Of a DNA stretch of 64,000 nucleotides, positions 45,838-58,959 are shown one piece after another. The notes below the pieces were generated by a model. That model ran no database searches. It saw nothing but the letters and a program-made list of their open reading frames with translations, and was not told where the DNA came from. The translations under genes were made by a program, and so were the position numbers. Each line of letters opens with the position of its first letter. The stretch's first letter is position 1. Source of the DNA: Arthrobacter cupressi (lineage in GTDB: Bacteria; Actinomycetota; Actinomycetes; Actinomycetales; Micrococcaceae); contig NZ_FNEI01000008.1 in NCBI RefSeq assembly GCF_900099975.1, forward strand, positions 115,706 to 179,705, in the 5' to 3' direction.

Positions 45838-46926
45838 TCAGCGGCGACCGTGCACCGAGGCGACCGGGCAGTCGAATCCGCGGCCCGCAGACAGGCCCAC
45901 TTCGTTGAGGTAGCGGACCACGATTCCATAGGACTGCATGAGGGTGGTCTCGGTGTAGGGAATCGAGTGGGTGGCGCAGAAGCTGCGCACGATCGCTGTG
46001 GCCCGGTGGAGCTGCGGGCGGGCCATGTCCGGAAAGAGATGGTGCTCCACCTGGCGGTTCAGCCCGCCCAGCAGGAAGTCCATGAACCGGCCGCCGGAGA
46101 TGTTCCGTGAGGTCAGGACCTGCCTGCTCAGGAAGTCCACCCGGCTGTCCGCGGGGAGCACCGGCATGCCTTTGTGGTTCGGGGCGAAGGAGGCTCCCAT
46201 GTAGAAGCCGTACACCACGATTTGCACCCCGAGGAAGGCGAAGGCCATGCCCAGGGGCAGGAAGGTGAAGGCCAGCACCGGAAGGGCGAGGAGACGGACC
46301 AGCAGGATGGGCGCTTCCACCCAACGGTGGCGAACTGTGCCGCGGCCCAGGACGAAGCGCACCGAGTCGAACTGGAGGCTGATTCCCAGCAGGCCCAGCA
46401 AGGGGAAGAAGAACCAGCCCTGTTTGCGGGTCAGGAAGGCGAAGCGCCCGGTGCGTGCGGACGCAGCTTCCGGGTAGAACACCAACGCGTTGTTCCGGAT
46501 GTCCGGATCCTTGGAGATGACGTTGGGGTGGTTGTGGTGGGCGCCGTGCTTCTGTTCCCACCAGGAGTAGCTGATCCCTGCGATCCCGGTGGCCAGGAGC
46601 CGGGCCGACCAGTCGTTCGCCCGGCGGGACGCGAAGATCTGCTTGTGGCCGGCCTCGTGCGCCAGGAAGCTCAGCTGGGTGCAGAAGATGCCGACTCCGG
46701 CCGCGATCAGCAGTTGGTACCAGGAATCCCCGATCAGGGCGAAGCCCAGCCAGGTTGCGGCCATCAGCGTCATGAGGGCCGCGAAGAGCCAGATGTAGAA
46801 ACCCCGGCGGCGTTCCAGCAGGCCCGCGGCGCGGACGCTCTTGAGAAGCTCGGAATAGCTCCGGACCAGGGGGTTGGGCTGGATGGCGCGTGTTTTCGGG
46901 CGCTCAGCGGTGGATGTGGGTGACAT
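45838..46926 (-). CDS. Fatty acid desaturase
   Basis: Membrane di-iron desaturase of 362 aa. The three His boxes are HEAGH (FLAHEAGHKQIF, near residue 95), HGAHH (KHGAHHNHP, near 127), and QVEHH (NRQVEHHLFP, near 305). The last, with Q first, is the form seen in front-end desaturases and also in actinobacterial DesA3-like acyl-CoA enzymes. About four membrane segments separate the boxes. No cytochrome b5 domain is fused. Regiospecificity cannot be assigned. Confidence 0.9.
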   Translation of the reverse strand: MSPTSTAERPKTRAIQPNPLVRSYSELLKSVRAAGLLERRRGFYIWLFAALMTLMAATWLGFALIGDSWYQLLIAAGVGIFCTQLSFLAHEAGHKQIFASRRANDWSARLLATGIAGISYSWWEQKHGAHHNHPNVISKDPDIRNNALVFYPEAASARTGRFAFLTRKQGWFFFPLLGLLGISLQFDSVRFVLGRGTVRHRWVEAPILLVRLLALPVLAFTFLPLGMAFAFLGVQIVVYGFYMGASFAPNHKGMPVLPADSRVDFLSRQVLTSRNISGGRFMDFLLGGLNRQVEHHLFPDMARPQLHRATAIVRSFCATHSIPYTETTLMQSYGIVVRYLNEVGLSAGRGFDCPVASVHGRR

Positions 46927-47066
46927 ATGTACTTGTGCCCCGTATCGCTAACGGGCAACGCTGCATCCGACGTTCGGACTGCACGGTCTGGATCACCCTT
47001 CACTCAGGATACGCTCCGGGGGCAAGCGCCATCCATGTGAAGAGGATGAGGCCGGGCGAAATCAGC

Positions 47067-47097
47067 CATGCATAAATATCGACAACTATGCATAGTT
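47067..47097 (+). promoter_or_regulatory. Candidate ArgR operator of argC
   Basis: TGCATAAATATCGA (47069-47082) and TCGACAACTATGCA (47079-47092) resemble overlapping ARG half-boxes, and AACTATGCATAGTT (47084-47097) is a perfect 14-bp palindrome. The stretch is AT-rich in a GC-rich region, 36-66 nt before argC. The argC -10 is probably TACAGT at 47121-47126. In the 206-nt gap to the divergent desaturase I see no gene. Confidence 0.6.
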
Positions 47098-47132
47098 TTG
47101 CTGTCCGGGGTTGGGATAGCTACAGTGTTGCC

Positions 47133-48164
47133 ATGACTATTTCTGTTGCCGTTTCCGGGGCCAGCGGTTACGCCGGCGGGGAAGTGCTGCGCATCCTGGC
47201 GGGCCACCCCAACGTCACCATCGGCGCCATCACGGCGCACAGCAACGCCGGTTCCAGGCTGGGGGAGTTGCAGCCGCATCTCCACGGCCTGGCGAGCCGG
47301 ATTCTCGAAGACACCTCGGTGGAGAACCTCTCCGGCCACGACGTCGTCTTCCTGGCCCTGCCCCACGGCGCCTCCGCGGAAATTGCGGCCCAGCTGCCCG
47401 AAGGCACCGTGGTGATCGACGCCGGAGCGGACCACCGCCTCGAGGACCCCGCCGCCTGGGAAAAGTTCTACGGCTCGGCCCACGCGGGCACCTGGCCCTA
47501 CGGCCTCCCGGAACTGCCCGGCCAGCGGGAGAAGCTCAAGGGCGCCAAGCGCATCGCCGTTCCGGGTTGCTACCCGACCTCGTCCCTGCTGGCCCTCACG
47601 CCCGGCTTCGCCAACAAGCTCCTGCTGCCGGACGACGTCGTGATCGTCTCCGCCTCCGGTACCTCGGGCGCCGGCAAGGCCGCCAAGGTCAACCTCATCG
47701 GCTCCGAAGTGATGGGTTCCATGAGCCCCTACGGCGTGGGCGGCGGGCACCGCCACACCCCCGAAATCGAGCAGGGCCTGTCCAACGCGGCAGGGGAGCA
47801 GGTTACGGTGTCCTTCACGCCCACCCTCGCCCCGATGAGCCGGGGCATCCTCACCACCGCCACCGCCAAGGCAAGGCCCGGTATCACCGCCGCGGAACTC
47901 CGCCAGGCCTGGGCCGAAGCGTATGACGACGAGCCCTTCGTTCACCTGCTGCCCGAAGGCCAGTGGCCCAGCACCAAGTCGGTGCAGGGCTCCAACCATG
48001 CCGTCATGCAGCTGGCCTTCGACGCGCACACCGGCCGTGTGATCGTTACCTGTGCCATCGACAACCTCACCAAGGGAACCGCCGGCGGTGCCGTGCAGTC
48101 CATGAACATCGCCCTCGGCCTGGACGAAAGCGCCGGCCTGAACCTGCAAGGAGTCGCACCGTGA
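47133..48164 (+). CDS. argC: N-acetyl-gamma-glutamyl-phosphate reductase
   Basis: NADPH-dependent third step of arginine synthesis. The NADP site is [16 protein letters not shown] and the active-site cysteine is in VPGCYPTS near residue 148. Length is 343 aa. The ATG at 47133 is 6 nt after TACAGT, so the mRNA is likely leaderless; an in-frame ATG at 47088 overlaps the operator. The stop overlaps argJ by 4 bp. Confidence 0.97.
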   Translation: MTISVAVSGASGYAGGEVLRILAGHPNVTIGAITAHSNAGSRLGELQPHLHGLASRILEDTSVENLSGHDVVFLALPHGASAEIAAQLPEGTVVIDAGADHRLEDPAAWEKFYGSAHAGTWPYGLPELPGQREKLKGAKRIAVPGCYPTSSLLALTPGFANKLLLPDDVVIVSASGTSGAGKAAKVNLIGSEVMGSMSPYGVGGGHRHTPEIEQGLSNAAGEQVTVSFTPTLAPMSRGILTTATAKARPGITAAELRQAWAEAYDDEPFVHLLPEGQWPSTKSVQGSNHAVMQLAFDAHTGRVIVTCAIDNLTKGTAGGAVQSMNIALGLDESAGLNLQGVAP

Positions 48165-49327
48165 CGATCACCGCCCCCCAGGGATTCCGCGCCGCCGGCG
48201 TGAAGGCCGGCATCAAGGCCTCCGGCAACCCGGACCTCGCCCTCGTGGTCAACGACGGCCCGCTCAAGGCCGCCGCCGCCGTCTTCACCTCCAACCGCGT
48301 GGCCGCCGCGCCCGTGCACTGGTCGCGCCAGGTGGTTTCGGACGGCCGGGTCGACGCCGTGGTCCTCAATTCCGGCGGCGCCAACGCCTGCACCGGCCCG
48401 CAGGGCTTCCAAAACACCCACGCCACCGCCGAGAAGGTCGCCGAACTGCTGGGCATCTCCGCCTCCGACGTCGTGGTCTGTTCCACCGGCCTCATCGGCG
48501 AACAGCTGCCCATGGACAAGATCCTGCCCGGCGTCGAAGCCGCCGCTGCTGAACTGTCCGAAGACGGCGGATCCGCTGCCGCCACCGCCATCATGACTAC
48601 GGACACGGTCGCCAAGGAAGCCGTCTTCACCGGCACCGACGCCGAAGGCCGGGAATTCACCATCGGCGGCATCGCGAAGGGCGCCGGCATGCTTGCGCCG
48701 GGCCTGGCCACCATGCTCGTGGTGCTCACCACCGATGCCCAGGTCCCGGCGGAATTGCTCGACGTCGTGCTGCGGGACACCACGCGTGTCACCTTCGACC
48801 GGGCTGACTCGGACGGCTGCATGTCCACCAACGACACCGTGGTCCTGCTTGCCTCCGGTGCCTCCGATGCCGTGCCCTCCGCCGAGCAGCTTGCGGCCGG
48901 ACTCACCCAGGTGAGCGCCGAACTGGCGCGCAAGCTGATCGGCGACGCCGAAGGCGCCAGCCACGACATCGCCATCCGCACCTTCAACGCCGCCAGCGAA
49001 CGGGATGCCGAAATTGTCAGCCGTGCCGTGGCCCGCTCCAACCTCTTCAAGACCGCCATCTTCGGCAAGGACCCCAACTGGGGCCGCGTGCTCTCCGCGG
49101 TCGGCACCACGGACGCCGTCTTCGAAGCGGACCAGCTGAACGTGGCCATCAACGGTGTGCAGATCTGCCGCAACGGCGGCATCGGCGAGGACCGCAACCT
49201 CGTGGACCTCGAGCCCCGCGAAGTGCACGTGGAAATCGACCTGCAGGCCGGCGATTCCGAAGCCACCATTTGGACCAATGACCTCACGCACGAATATGTG
49301 CACGAGAACAGCGCCTACTCGAGCTAG
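48161..49327 (+). CDS. argJ: Bifunctional glutamate N-acetyltransferase/amino-acid acetyltransferase
   Basis: Ornithine acetyltransferase, which recycles the acetyl group in arginine synthesis. It self-cleaves before the threonine in [15 protein letters not shown], whose ATM-L block is intact near residue 181-185. Length is 388 aa. The GTG start overlaps the argC stop (GTGA). Whether it is mono- or bifunctional cannot be decided here. Confidence 0.96.
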   Translation: MTITAPQGFRAAGVKAGIKASGNPDLALVVNDGPLKAAAAVFTSNRVAAAPVHWSRQVVSDGRVDAVVLNSGGANACTGPQGFQNTHATAEKVAELLGISASDVVVCSTGLIGEQLPMDKILPGVEAAAAELSEDGGSAAATAIMTTDTVAKEAVFTGTDAEGREFTIGGIAKGAGMLAPGLATMLVVLTTDAQVPAELLDVVLRDTTRVTFDRADSDGCMSTNDTVVLLASGASDAVPSAEQLAAGLTQVSAELARKLIGDAEGASHDIAIRTFNAASERDAEIVSRAVARSNLFKTAIFGKDPNWGRVLSAVGTTDAVFEADQLNVAINGVQICRNGGIGEDRNLVDLEPREVHVEIDLQAGDSEATIWTNDLTHEYVHENSAYSS

Positions 49328-49339
49328 GCAGGAGAACCC

Positions 49340-50308
49340 GTGAACGCCCACACCCGCGAGACCACCTCCATGGCCGCTGCCCAGGACAAGGCGGCGACCC
49401 TGATCGAGGCTCTGCCCTGGATCCAGCGCTTTGCCGGCACTTCCATGGTCATCAAGTACGGCGGTAACGCCATGGTCAACGAGGAGCTGCGCCGCGCCTT
49501 CGCCGAGGACATCGTGTTCCTCCACCACGTGGGCATCCACCCCGTGGTGGTGCACGGCGGCGGCCCGCAGATCAACTCGATGCTGGGCCGGCTGGGCATC
49601 GAATCCGAGTTCAAGGGCGGGCTGCGCGTCACCACGCCCGAGGCCATGGACGTGGTCCGCATGGTCCTCACCGGCCAGGTGGGCCGCGAACTGGTGGGCC
49701 TGATCAACTCGCACGGACCCTACGCCGTGGGCATGTCCGGCGAGGACGGCGGGCTGCTGCGCGCCGTGCGTACCGGCACCGTGGTGGACGGCGAGGAAGT
49801 GGACCTCGGGCTGGTGGGCGAAGTAGTGGGTGTCGATCCCACCGGGATCAGGGACATCCTCGACGCCGGCCGCATCCCCGTGATCTCCACGGTCGCCCCG
49901 GAGATCACGTACGACGACAATTCTTCCGGTGCCGGAACAGCTTCCGGCTGGCAGACCACCGGGCAGGTGCTGAACGTCAACGCGGACACCGCCGCGGCCG
50001 CCGTCGCCTCCGCGCTGGGCGCCTCCAAGCTGGTGATCCTGACCGACGTCGAAGGCCTCTACGCGAACTGGCCGGACAAGTCCTCGCTGATTTCCTCGCT
50101 GACCGCCTCGGAACTGCGGGAAATGCTGCCCGGCCTGGAATCCGGGATGATCCCGAAGATGGCGGCCTGCCTGAAGGCGATCGACGACGGCGTGGAGCGC
50201 GCGCACATCGTGGACGGCCGCCTGGCCCACTCCATGCTGCTGGAAACTTTCACGACCGCGGGCATCGGCACGCAGGTCGTTCCCGACGAAGAAGAGAGCG
50301 CACCATGA
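49340..50308 (+). CDS. argB: Acetylglutamate kinase
   Basis: Phosphorylates N-acetylglutamate. Amino-acid kinase fold with VIKYGGNAM near residue 40, [12 protein letters not shown], and [13 protein letters not shown]. Length is 322 aa, somewhat long from an N-terminal extension. GTG at 49340 is used; ATG at 49370 is an alternative. The enzyme is usually feedback-inhibited by arginine in actinobacteria; the N-terminal helix needed for that is present. Confidence 0.96.
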   Translation: MNAHTRETTSMAAAQDKAATLIEALPWIQRFAGTSMVIKYGGNAMVNEELRRAFAEDIVFLHHVGIHPVVVHGGGPQINSMLGRLGIESEFKGGLRVTTPEAMDVVRMVLTGQVGRELVGLINSHGPYAVGMSGEDGGLLRAVRTGTVVDGEEVDLGLVGEVVGVDPTGIRDILDAGRIPVISTVAPEITYDDNSSGAGTASGWQTTGQVLNVNADTAAAAVASALGASKLVILTDVEGLYANWPDKSSLISSLTASELREMLPGLESGMIPKMAACLKAIDDGVERAHIVDGRLAHSMLLETFTTAGIGTQVVPDEEESAP

Positions 50309-51564
50309 GCCACTCAGACGCAGAGCTTGTCGAAACCAACGCAACACCCGCGAGTGAAATCGCCGGCCAAGGCAGCGGCGCCGAATGGTTGTCCCGCTAT
50401 TCGTCCTCGCTGATGGGCGTCTTCGGAACCCCGCAGCGGGTGCTGGTGCGCGGCGCGGGCTGCCTCGTGTGGGACGCCGACGGCAAGGAGTACCTGGACC
50501 TGCTGGGCGGCATCGCCGTCAACGCCATGGGCCACGCGCACCCTTTCGTCACCTCGGTGATCGCGAGCCAGCTGGCCACCCTGGGCCACGTCTCCAACTT
50601 CTTCACCAGCCCCACCCAGATCGCGCTCGCCGAAAAGCTGCTGGCCCTGGTCAAGGCACCCGCGGGGTCCAAGGTGTTCTTCGCCAACTCCGGCACCGAA
50701 GCCAACGAGGCCGCCTTCAAGCTGGCCCGCCGCAACAGTGACGGCAAGCGCAGCAAGATCATCGCCCTCGAAGGTGCCTTCCACGGCCGCACCATGGGAG
50801 CCCTGGCCCTGACGGCCAAGGAAGCCTACCGGACCCCGTTCGAACCGCTGCCCGGCGGCGTGGTCCACATCCCGTTCGGCGACATCGAAGCCCTGCGCGC
50901 CGCCGTCGACGACACCACGGCGGCCGTGTTCCTCGAGCCCATCCAGGGCGAGGCCGGCGTGCGCCCGCTCAGTACCGAATACCTGCAGGCCGCACGCGAG
51001 GCCACCACGGCCGCCGGCGCCCTGCTGATCCTGGACGAGGTGCAGACCGGCATTGGCCGCACCGGCAAGTGGCTCGCCAGCGAGGATGCAGGAATCGTCC
51101 CGGACGCCATCACCCTGGCCAAAGGCCTGGGAGGCGGCTTCCCGGTGGGCGCCCTCATCACCTTCGGCGAGGCGACGTCGTCGCTGCTGTCCGCCGGCCA
51201 GCACGGCACCACCTTCGGCGGCAACCCGGTGGCCACCGCCGCCGCCCTCGCCACCCTGCACGCGATCGAAAGCCAGGGCGTGCTGGAGAACGCACGCACC
51301 GTGGGTGCCTTCCTGCGGAAGGGGCTTGCCGACGTCGACGGCGTCACGGAAGTCCGCGGCGTTGGCCTGCTGATCGGCTTCGACCTGGACGCCGACGTCG
51401 CACCCGCCGTCGTGCAGGCCGGGCTCGACGCCGGGTTCATCGTCAACAGCCCCGGCCCCCGCACCATCCGCCTGGCCCCGCCGCTCATCCTGAGCACCGA
51501 ACAAGCCGGCCGTTTCCTGGCCGCCCTGCCCGCCCTCCTGCAGACCGCGAAGGAATCCCAGTGA
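50305..51564 (+). CDS. argD: Acetylornithine aminotransferase
   Basis: PLP class III aminotransferase of 419 aa. The PLP lysine is in [16 protein letters not shown], preceded by [17 protein letters not shown]. It overlaps argB by 4 bp (ATGA) and argF by 4 bp. The same fold includes succinylornithine and GABA aminotransferases, but operon context decides. Confidence 0.96.
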   Translation: MSHSDAELVETNATPASEIAGQGSGAEWLSRYSSSLMGVFGTPQRVLVRGAGCLVWDADGKEYLDLLGGIAVNAMGHAHPFVTSVIASQLATLGHVSNFFTSPTQIALAEKLLALVKAPAGSKVFFANSGTEANEAAFKLARRNSDGKRSKIIALEGAFHGRTMGALALTAKEAYRTPFEPLPGGVVHIPFGDIEALRAAVDDTTAAVFLEPIQGEAGVRPLSTEYLQAAREATTAAGALLILDEVQTGIGRTGKWLASEDAGIVPDAITLAKGLGGGFPVGALITFGEATSSLLSAGQHGTTFGGNPVATAAALATLHAIESQGVLENARTVGAFLRKGLADVDGVTEVRGVGLLIGFDLDADVAPAVVQAGLDAGFIVNSPGPRTIRLAPPLILSTEQAGRFLAALPALLQTAKESQ

Positions 51565-52559
51565 CCACCACACGCCACTTCCTTAAGGACACCGACCTCA
51601 GCCCGGCCGAACAGGCCGAGGTGCTCGAGCTCGCCGCCCGCATGAAGGCCGCGCCGTACAGCGTCCAGCCCTACGCGGCCGAGGGCAGCGGCCGCAGGAC
51701 GGTCGCCGTCATCTTCGACAAGACCTCCACCCGCACCCGTGTCTCCTTCGCCACTGGCGTGGCGGACATGGGCGGCACCGCCCTCATCATCAACCCGGGC
51801 GAAGCCCAGATCGGCCACAAGGAATCGGTCGAGGACACCGCCAAGGTCCTCGAACGCATGGTCCACACCATCGTGTGGCGCACGGGCGCCCACGCCCGCC
51901 TCGTTGCCATGGCCGAAAACTCCAAGGTGCCGGTCATCAACGCCCTGTGCGACGACTACCACCCCTGCCAGCTGCTCGCCGACCTCCTGACGGTCAAGGA
52001 ACACAAGGGCGAGCTGGCCGGGCTGACCATGGCGTACCTGGGCGACGCCGCGAACAACATGGCCAACTCCTACCTGCTGGCCGGCGTCACCGCGGGCATG
52101 CACGTGCGCATCAGCGGCCCCGAGGGCTACCTGCCCGCGGCGGACATCGTGGCGGCCGCCGAGGCCCGCGCCGCCGAAACGGGCGGCTCCGTGCTCATCA
52201 CCACCGACGCCGCCGAGGCGCTCAAGGGCGCGGACGTCGTCGCCACCGACACCTGGGTGTCCATGGGCCAGGAAGCCGAAAAGGAAGCCCGGCTCCAGCT
52301 GTTCCGCGACTACTCCGTGGACGAGGCCGCCATGGCGCAGGCCGCACCGGACGCCGTCGTGCTGCACTGCCTGCCTGCCTACCGCGGCTACGAGATCTCC
52401 GCAGGCGTGATCGACGGACCGCAGTCGATCGTCTGGGACGAGGCCGAGAACCGCCTGCACGCCCAGAAGGCACTCATGGCCTGGCTGATGCACCGCTCCG
52501 GGCTTGCTTTCGTCGACGGTCTGGCCCCCGTCGAAGGAACCGGCGAGAGCACCTTCTAG
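51561..52559 (+). CDS. argF: Ornithine carbamoyltransferase
   Basis: Makes citrulline from ornithine and carbamoyl phosphate. The carbamoyl phosphate loop is [14 protein letters not shown] near residues 54-67 and the ornithine site is [12 protein letters not shown]. Length is 332 aa. The GTG overlaps the argD stop. Catabolic ArcB is excluded by context. Confidence 0.97.
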   Translation: MTTTRHFLKDTDLSPAEQAEVLELAARMKAAPYSVQPYAAEGSGRRTVAVIFDKTSTRTRVSFATGVADMGGTALIINPGEAQIGHKESVEDTAKVLERMVHTIVWRTGAHARLVAMAENSKVPVINALCDDYHPCQLLADLLTVKEHKGELAGLTMAYLGDAANNMANSYLLAGVTAGMHVRISGPEGYLPAADIVAAAEARAAETGGSVLITTDAAEALKGADVVATDTWVSMGQEAEKEARLQLFRDYSVDEAAMAQAAPDAVVLHCLPAYRGYEISAGVIDGPQSIVWDEAENRLHAQKALMAWLMHRSGLAFVDGLAPVEGTGESTF

Positions 52560-53089
52560 TGTCCAGCAACCAGCCGGTGCCGGGCGCGAGCCCGGCCACC
52601 AAGACCGCCCGGCAGGCGCGGATCACCGCGATCCTGCGCGGCGAAAGCGTCCGTTCGCAGGCCGAACTCGCCGCCCGGCTGGCGGACGACGGCGTGCAGG
52701 TCACCCAGGCCACCCTGTCCCGCGACCTCGTGGAAATCGGTGCCGTGCGCGTGCGCGGCAGCGAAGGCGTGCTGGTCTACGCCGTGCCTGGCGAAGGCGG
52801 GGACCGGGCGGCCACAAGCGGGGTGGGCCAGGAAATCCTGGACGCCCGGCTGGAAAAGCTCTGCGGCGAACTCCTGGTCACCGCGGAGGCCTCGGCCAAC
52901 CTGGTGGTCCTCAGGACTCCGCCCGGCGCGGCCAATTTCCTCGCCCTGGCGATCGACCATTCCGTGATGCCCTCGATTCTGGGCACAATTGCCGGGGACG
53001 ATACCGTGCTGCTCGTGGCCCGGGACCCCCAGGGCGGCGAGGAGCTGGCGGCCCGGTTCCTGGCGATGGCCGAGTCGAACCCCAACTAG
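52559..53089 (+). CDS. argR: Arginine repressor
   Basis: Hexameric repressor that binds ARG boxes with arginine as co-repressor. It has an N-terminal winged HTH ([42 protein letters not shown]) and a C-terminal arginine-binding core with [15 protein letters not shown]. Length is 176 aa. The GTG overlaps the argF stop (TAGTG). Likely targets are the operators at 47067 and 53152. Confidence 0.96.
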   Translation: MSSNQPVPGASPATKTARQARITAILRGESVRSQAELAARLADDGVQVTQATLSRDLVEIGAVRVRGSEGVLVYAVPGEGGDRAATSGVGQEILDARLEKLCGELLVTAEASANLVVLRTPPGAANFLALAIDHSVMPSILGTIAGDDTVLLVARDPQGGEELAARFLAMAESNPN

Positions 53090-53136
53090 CTCGCAGTTAA
53101 CGTCGTTTTGAGCCCCAAAACGACCACAACTGTGAG
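53090..53136 (+). terminator. Long hairpin after argR
   Basis: CTCGCAGTT/AACTGTGAG and GTCGTTTTG/CAAAACGAC form two stacked 9-bp stems (one G-T mismatch) split by a small AAC/CAC internal loop, with a 5-nt apical loop. It starts at the first base after the argR stop, ends the argCJBDFR unit, and precedes the argG promoter. Confidence 0.6.
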
Positions 53137-53151
53137 TCAGTTGGGTCGATA

Positions 53152-53185
53152 TGTATAAATACGCATAACGCTGTATAGTCATTCA
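53152..53185 (+). promoter_or_regulatory. Pair of ARG boxes and -10 of argG
   Basis: TGTATAAATACGCA (53152-53165) and TGTATAGTCATTCA (53172-53185) match the ARG half-site TGNAT-N4-ATNCA (the second fully), starts 20 nt apart as expected for a hexamer on two boxes. The second box contains the -10 TATAGT (53174-53179), so ArgR binding would block transcription of argG. Confidence 0.7.
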
Positions 53186-53218
53186 CAATCAAGATGATCT
53201 TCCCAAAGGAGCACACTC

Positions 53219-55842
<2,624 letters not shown>

Positions 55843-55863
55843 CGCGCCGGACCCAACCCGCAC

Positions 55864-55908
55864 CAAACGGGGCGGCGTTCCACTGACGTGGAGCGCCGCC
55901 CCGTTTTG
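55864..55908 (+). terminator. Intrinsic terminator after argH
   Basis: CAAACGGGGCGGCG pairs with CGCCGCCCCGTTTTG around an inner TTCCAC-TGAC-GTGGAG stem, 21 nt after the stop, with TTTT in the right arm. Confidence 0.85.
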
Positions 55909-55945
55909 CGTTAAGGCGCCTTAACTCTTCCGATACCATGGCCGC

Positions 55946-56698
55946 ATGACCGAGATCACGCCGCAGGCACTCCTGGCCGAGCTCCACAAAGCAGCCGCCA
56001 CCGCCACGTCCGTCGTCGCCACACTCGACGACGCCGCCGTCGCCGCCCCTTCCGAACTGTCCGGCTGGACCCGCGGGCACGTCCTGGCCCACCTGGCCGG
56101 GATTGCCAACGCGATGGCCCGCCAGCTGGAATCCGCCGCCCGCGGAGGGACCGTCGAGCTGTACGACGGCGGTTACGAAGGCCGGAACCGGGAGATCGAG
56201 CTGGCCGCCGGGCACGACGCCGCCCAGCACCGCGAGGCGGTCGGTACCGCGTTCGCCCGCGTCCTGGCCGCGTTCGACGCCCTCGCCGAAGATTCCTCAG
56301 ATGAAACCGGCTGGTCCGCGCCCATCAGCTACCGCAACGGAACAGTGTTCGACGGCGGCCTGGCCCTCTGGCGCGAACTCACCATCCACACGGGCGACCT
56401 CGGCACCGGCTTCGGCCCCGAAACCTGGAGCCGGACGTTCTGCGAACACCTTTTCCGTTTCCTCGAGGCCCGCGTCCCGGACGGGATCAAGCTGGTGTTG
56501 CAGCCGCTGGCGCTGCCGCCGCTGACCCTGGGCTCCGGCAGCCGCTCGATTGCCGTCAACGGCATGATCACCGATATCGCGGCCTGGCTGGCCGGCCGCA
56601 CGCCTACGCTGGGGAGCCTGCGGGCCTCCGAGGCGGCCGACGGCGTGGAGCTGCCGGAGCTGCTCCCGTGGCCGTCCGGCGCGCCTGCGGCGAAGTAG
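55946..56698 (+). CDS. Maleylpyruvate isomerase/mycothiol-dependent family protein
   Basis: DinB-like four-helix protein of 250 aa with the MDMPI N-terminal pattern [23 protein letters not shown] and the later [10 protein letters not shown] that supplies metal-binding His. These proteins use mycothiol, the actinobacterial thiol, as cofactor or donor. The substrate is unknown. The ATG is 6 nt after TACCAT, a leaderless start. The 3' end overlaps the convergent alkylation-repair gene by 95 bp. Confidence 0.85.
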   Translation: MTEITPQALLAELHKAAATATSVVATLDDAAVAAPSELSGWTRGHVLAHLAGIANAMARQLESAARGGTVELYDGGYEGRNREIELAAGHDAAQHREAVGTAFARVLAAFDALAEDSSDETGWSAPISYRNGTVFDGGLALWRELTIHTGDLGTGFGPETWSRTFCEHLFRFLEARVPDGIKLVLQPLALPPLTLGSGSRSIAVNGMITDIAAWLAGRTPTLGSLRASEAADGVELPELLPWPSGAPAAK

Positions 56699-58214
56699 CG
56701 GCCCGCGGCGAAATAGCAGCCTGCTTCGAGGCGGCTGCGCGCCACAGGTGCATGGTGGCGTAGGAACGCCACGGGCTCACGTTTCCAAAATCGACCGGCA
56801 AGCCGGCACCGTCCGGCAGCGCTTTCAGCCCGTTCCGGACCGCGGCATCGTTGGCGAGCAAGACGTCCGGGTCGCCCGGCACCCGCATCGCCACATAGCC
56901 CACCGTCCAGGGCCCGACGCCGGGCAGCGGCAGGAGCTTCGCGGCCAGCGTCCGGTGGTGGTCTCCGTAGCCGAAGTCCAGTTCCCCGGACGCCATCGCC
57001 CGGGCCGCGGCGAGTACGGACTCGATGCGGCGGCGCGGCCCGCGCAACAGTTCCCGCCCGCCGTCGGCGATCTGCCCGGGCGTCGGGAACAAACGGTCGA
57101 GCCCGTCTGATTCCGGGAGCGCGGTCCCTGCCGCGGCGAGCCCCGTCAGCGCTGTCCGGGCGGCCGCCACGGTGATCTGCTGGCCGATCATGGCGCGGAC
57201 CAGCAGTTCCCCGGGGTCCACCGCTCCGGGCAGCCGGATGCCCGGAACTGCCAGGACCGAGGCGGTGAGCCGCGGATCGCGCGCCAGCACCTCGTCCACC
57301 GCCACCGGATCGGCGTCGAGGTCGAACAGCCGCCGGACACGGCTCAACAGGACCGGCAGGTCGTGCAGGTCGATGCTGCTGACCGCGAGGGTGAGTGCGC
57401 CGGAGCCGGGACTGCCGGCGTCGAACTCCACCTGGAAGCGCGCGGCCGAGCGGGGGAGCCGGAGAGTGCGCGCATAGCTGTACACGCCGTCGTCGCGGAT
57501 TTCCGCGTGCTCGATTCCCGGCACCGCGCGGACGGCCAGAAACGTGAAAATTCCGGGATCGAACGGTGCCCGGAACGGCAGCTTCACGGTCAGGGCCGAT
57601 GCCGCCGCGGCATTGCCCGTCCCGGCGCGGTGGGCGTGGCCGGTGCGGTGACCAGATCGCCGGGCCGTGGCGCGCAGGGCGCTCGGCGTCAGCGCGAAGA
57701 CCTCGCTGACGGTCTCGTTGAACTGCCGCACGCTGTTGAAGCCGGCCGCGAAGGCGACGTCGGCAAGCAGCATGTCCGTGGACACCAGCAGGGTCCTTGC
57801 GGTCTGTGCCCGGCTGGCCCGTGCAAGGGCGAGTGGTCCGGCGCCCAACTCCTCGCCGAGTATCCGGTTCAGCTGCCGGGCGGAGTAGCCCAGCTTCCGG
57901 GCCAGGCCTTCGACCCCGGACCGGGACACCACGCCGTCGTTGATCAGCCGCATGGCCCGGCCCGCCACATCGGAGCGCAGGTTCCATGCGGGAGTCCCGG
58001 GCACGGCCTCGGGCAGGCAGCGCTTGCATGCCCGGTAACCGGCTTCATGCGCGGCGGCCGAGGTCTCGAAGAAGGTCACATTGGAGGCCTTGGGCGTGCG
58101 TGCCGGGCACGAGGGCCTGCAGTAGATGCCGGTGGAGCGCACGGCGGTGACGAACTGGCCATCGAAACGGGTGTCGCGCGCATCGATGGCACGGTAGCGC
58201 TGCCAGAAGTCCAT
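56604..58214 (-). CDS. Ada-AlkA fusion: regulator/DNA-3-methyladenine glycosylase II
   Basis: A 536-aa alkylation repair protein. Residues 1-80 are an Ada zinc/methyl-accepting domain with C32, C36, C63 and C66 (IYCRPSC, RACKRC). An AraC-type HTH follows (about 90-185). The rest is AlkA: an N-terminal domain and the HhH-GPD fold with [15 protein letters not shown] near 427-441 and the catalytic aspartate in [11 protein letters not shown]. The C-terminal methyltransferase (MGMT) domain of classical Ada is absent. The Arg/Pro-rich C-terminal tail runs across the end of the convergent gene. It is divergent from the AAG glycosylase, so both may respond to alkylation. Confidence 0.9.
   Translation of the reverse strand: MDFWQRYRAIDARDTRFDGQFVTAVRSTGIYCRPSCPARTPKASNVTFFETSAAAHEAGYRACKRCLPEAVPGTPAWNLRSDVAGRAMRLINDGVVSRSGVEGLARKLGYSARQLNRILGEELGAGPLALARASRAQTARTLLVSTDMLLADVAFAAGFNSVRQFNETVSEVFALTPSALRATARRSGHRTGHAHRAGTGNAAAASALTVKLPFRAPFDPGIFTFLAVRAVPGIEHAEIRDDGVYSYARTLRLPRSAARFQVEFDAGSPGSGALTLAVSSIDLHDLPVLLSRVRRLFDLDADPVAVDEVLARDPRLTASVLAVPGIRLPGAVDPGELLVRAMIGQQITVAAARTALTGLAAAGTALPESDGLDRLFPTPGQIADGGRELLRGPRRRIESVLAAARAMASGELDFGYGDHHRTLAAKLLPLPGVGPWTVGYVAMRVPGDPDVLLANDAAVRNGLKALPDGAGLPVDFGNVSPWRSYATMHLWRAAASKQAAISPRAATSPQARRTATGAAPAAPRRRPPRRPAGSPA
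56685..56720 (+). repeat. Two-copy 18-bp tandem repeat in the overlapping gene ends
   Basis: Imperfect direct repeat, about GCGGCGAAGTAGCGGCCC followed by GCGGCGAAATAGCAGCCT, within the convergent overlap region. One copy supplies the stop codon of the isomerase-like gene. Confidence 0.5.
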
Positions 58215-58293
58215 GGCTCCATGCTGCCAGCCCGACGGTCGGTCTTCTAGCGGAAATCGGACACGGCCGCAGCGGCTCTGCTAGGGTCGGCCC

Positions 58294-58959
58294 ATGAGCG
58301 CGCAGGAGGCTGCCGGGATCCGGGAGGTGCTGTCCGCGGACCCGCGCGAGGTGGCCCCGTGGATCCTTGGCGCGGTGCTCAGCCACAGCACCGCCGCAGG
58401 TACTGTTTCGGTGCGCCTGAGCGAGGTCGAGGCCTACCTTGGCCCGCACGACTCCCACCAGCCGGACCCCGGTTCGCACACCTTCCGTGGCCGGACACCG
58501 CGGAACGCGCCCATGTTCGGTCCGGCGGGGCACCTCTACGTGTATTTCACCTACGGCATGCACTACTGCGCCAACATCGTCTGCGGGCCAGACGGCGCGG
58601 CCTCCGCGCTGCTGCTCCGCGCCGGTGAAGTGGTCGAGGGGCTGGAACTCGCCCGTTCCCGCCGTCCGGCGTCGCGCTCGGACAACGACCTCGCCAGCGG
58701 TCCCGCGCGCCTGGCCACCGTCCTGGGACTAACGACGGCGGACAGCGGCAAGGACGCCCTGGCCGCCCCTTACAGGCTGGTGCTGCCCGCGACGCCGGTC
58801 CCGGCAGCTTTGATCGGCAGCGGACCCCGGGTGGGCGTTGCCGGCGACGGCGGATCCCACGACTACCCCTGGCGTTTCTGGCTCGCCGGGGACCCGACGG
58901 TGTCCAAATATAAGGCGGCCGTGCGCAGGGTCCGCAGGACGGTCCGAAAGGACCCTTAG
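58294..58959 (+). CDS. mpg: DNA-3-methyladenine glycosylase (AAG/MPG type)
   Basis: Removes alkylated purines from DNA. The AAG pattern is clear: RLSEVEAYLGPHDSH (catalytic Glu), RGRTPRNAPMFGPAGHLYVYFTYGMH and SGPARLATVLGL. Length is 221 aa. The ATG lies 7 nt after TAGGGT, a leaderless start. It is divergent from the Ada-AlkA gene with 79 bp between. Linkage with tyrS downstream matches Rv1688-Rv1689. Confidence 0.95.
   Translation: MSAQEAAGIREVLSADPREVAPWILGAVLSHSTAAGTVSVRLSEVEAYLGPHDSHQPDPGSHTFRGRTPRNAPMFGPAGHLYVYFTYGMHYCANIVCGPDGAASALLLRAGEVVEGLELARSRRPASRSDNDLASGPARLATVLGLTTADSGKDALAAPYRLVLPATPVPAALIGSGPRVGVAGDGGSHDYPWRFWLAGDPTVSKYKAAVRRVRRTVRKDP

Noticed and set aside
47942..50347. 801-codon minus-strand open frame opposite argJ and argB
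   Set aside because: No motif and low-complexity composition; opposite well-supported arginine genes.
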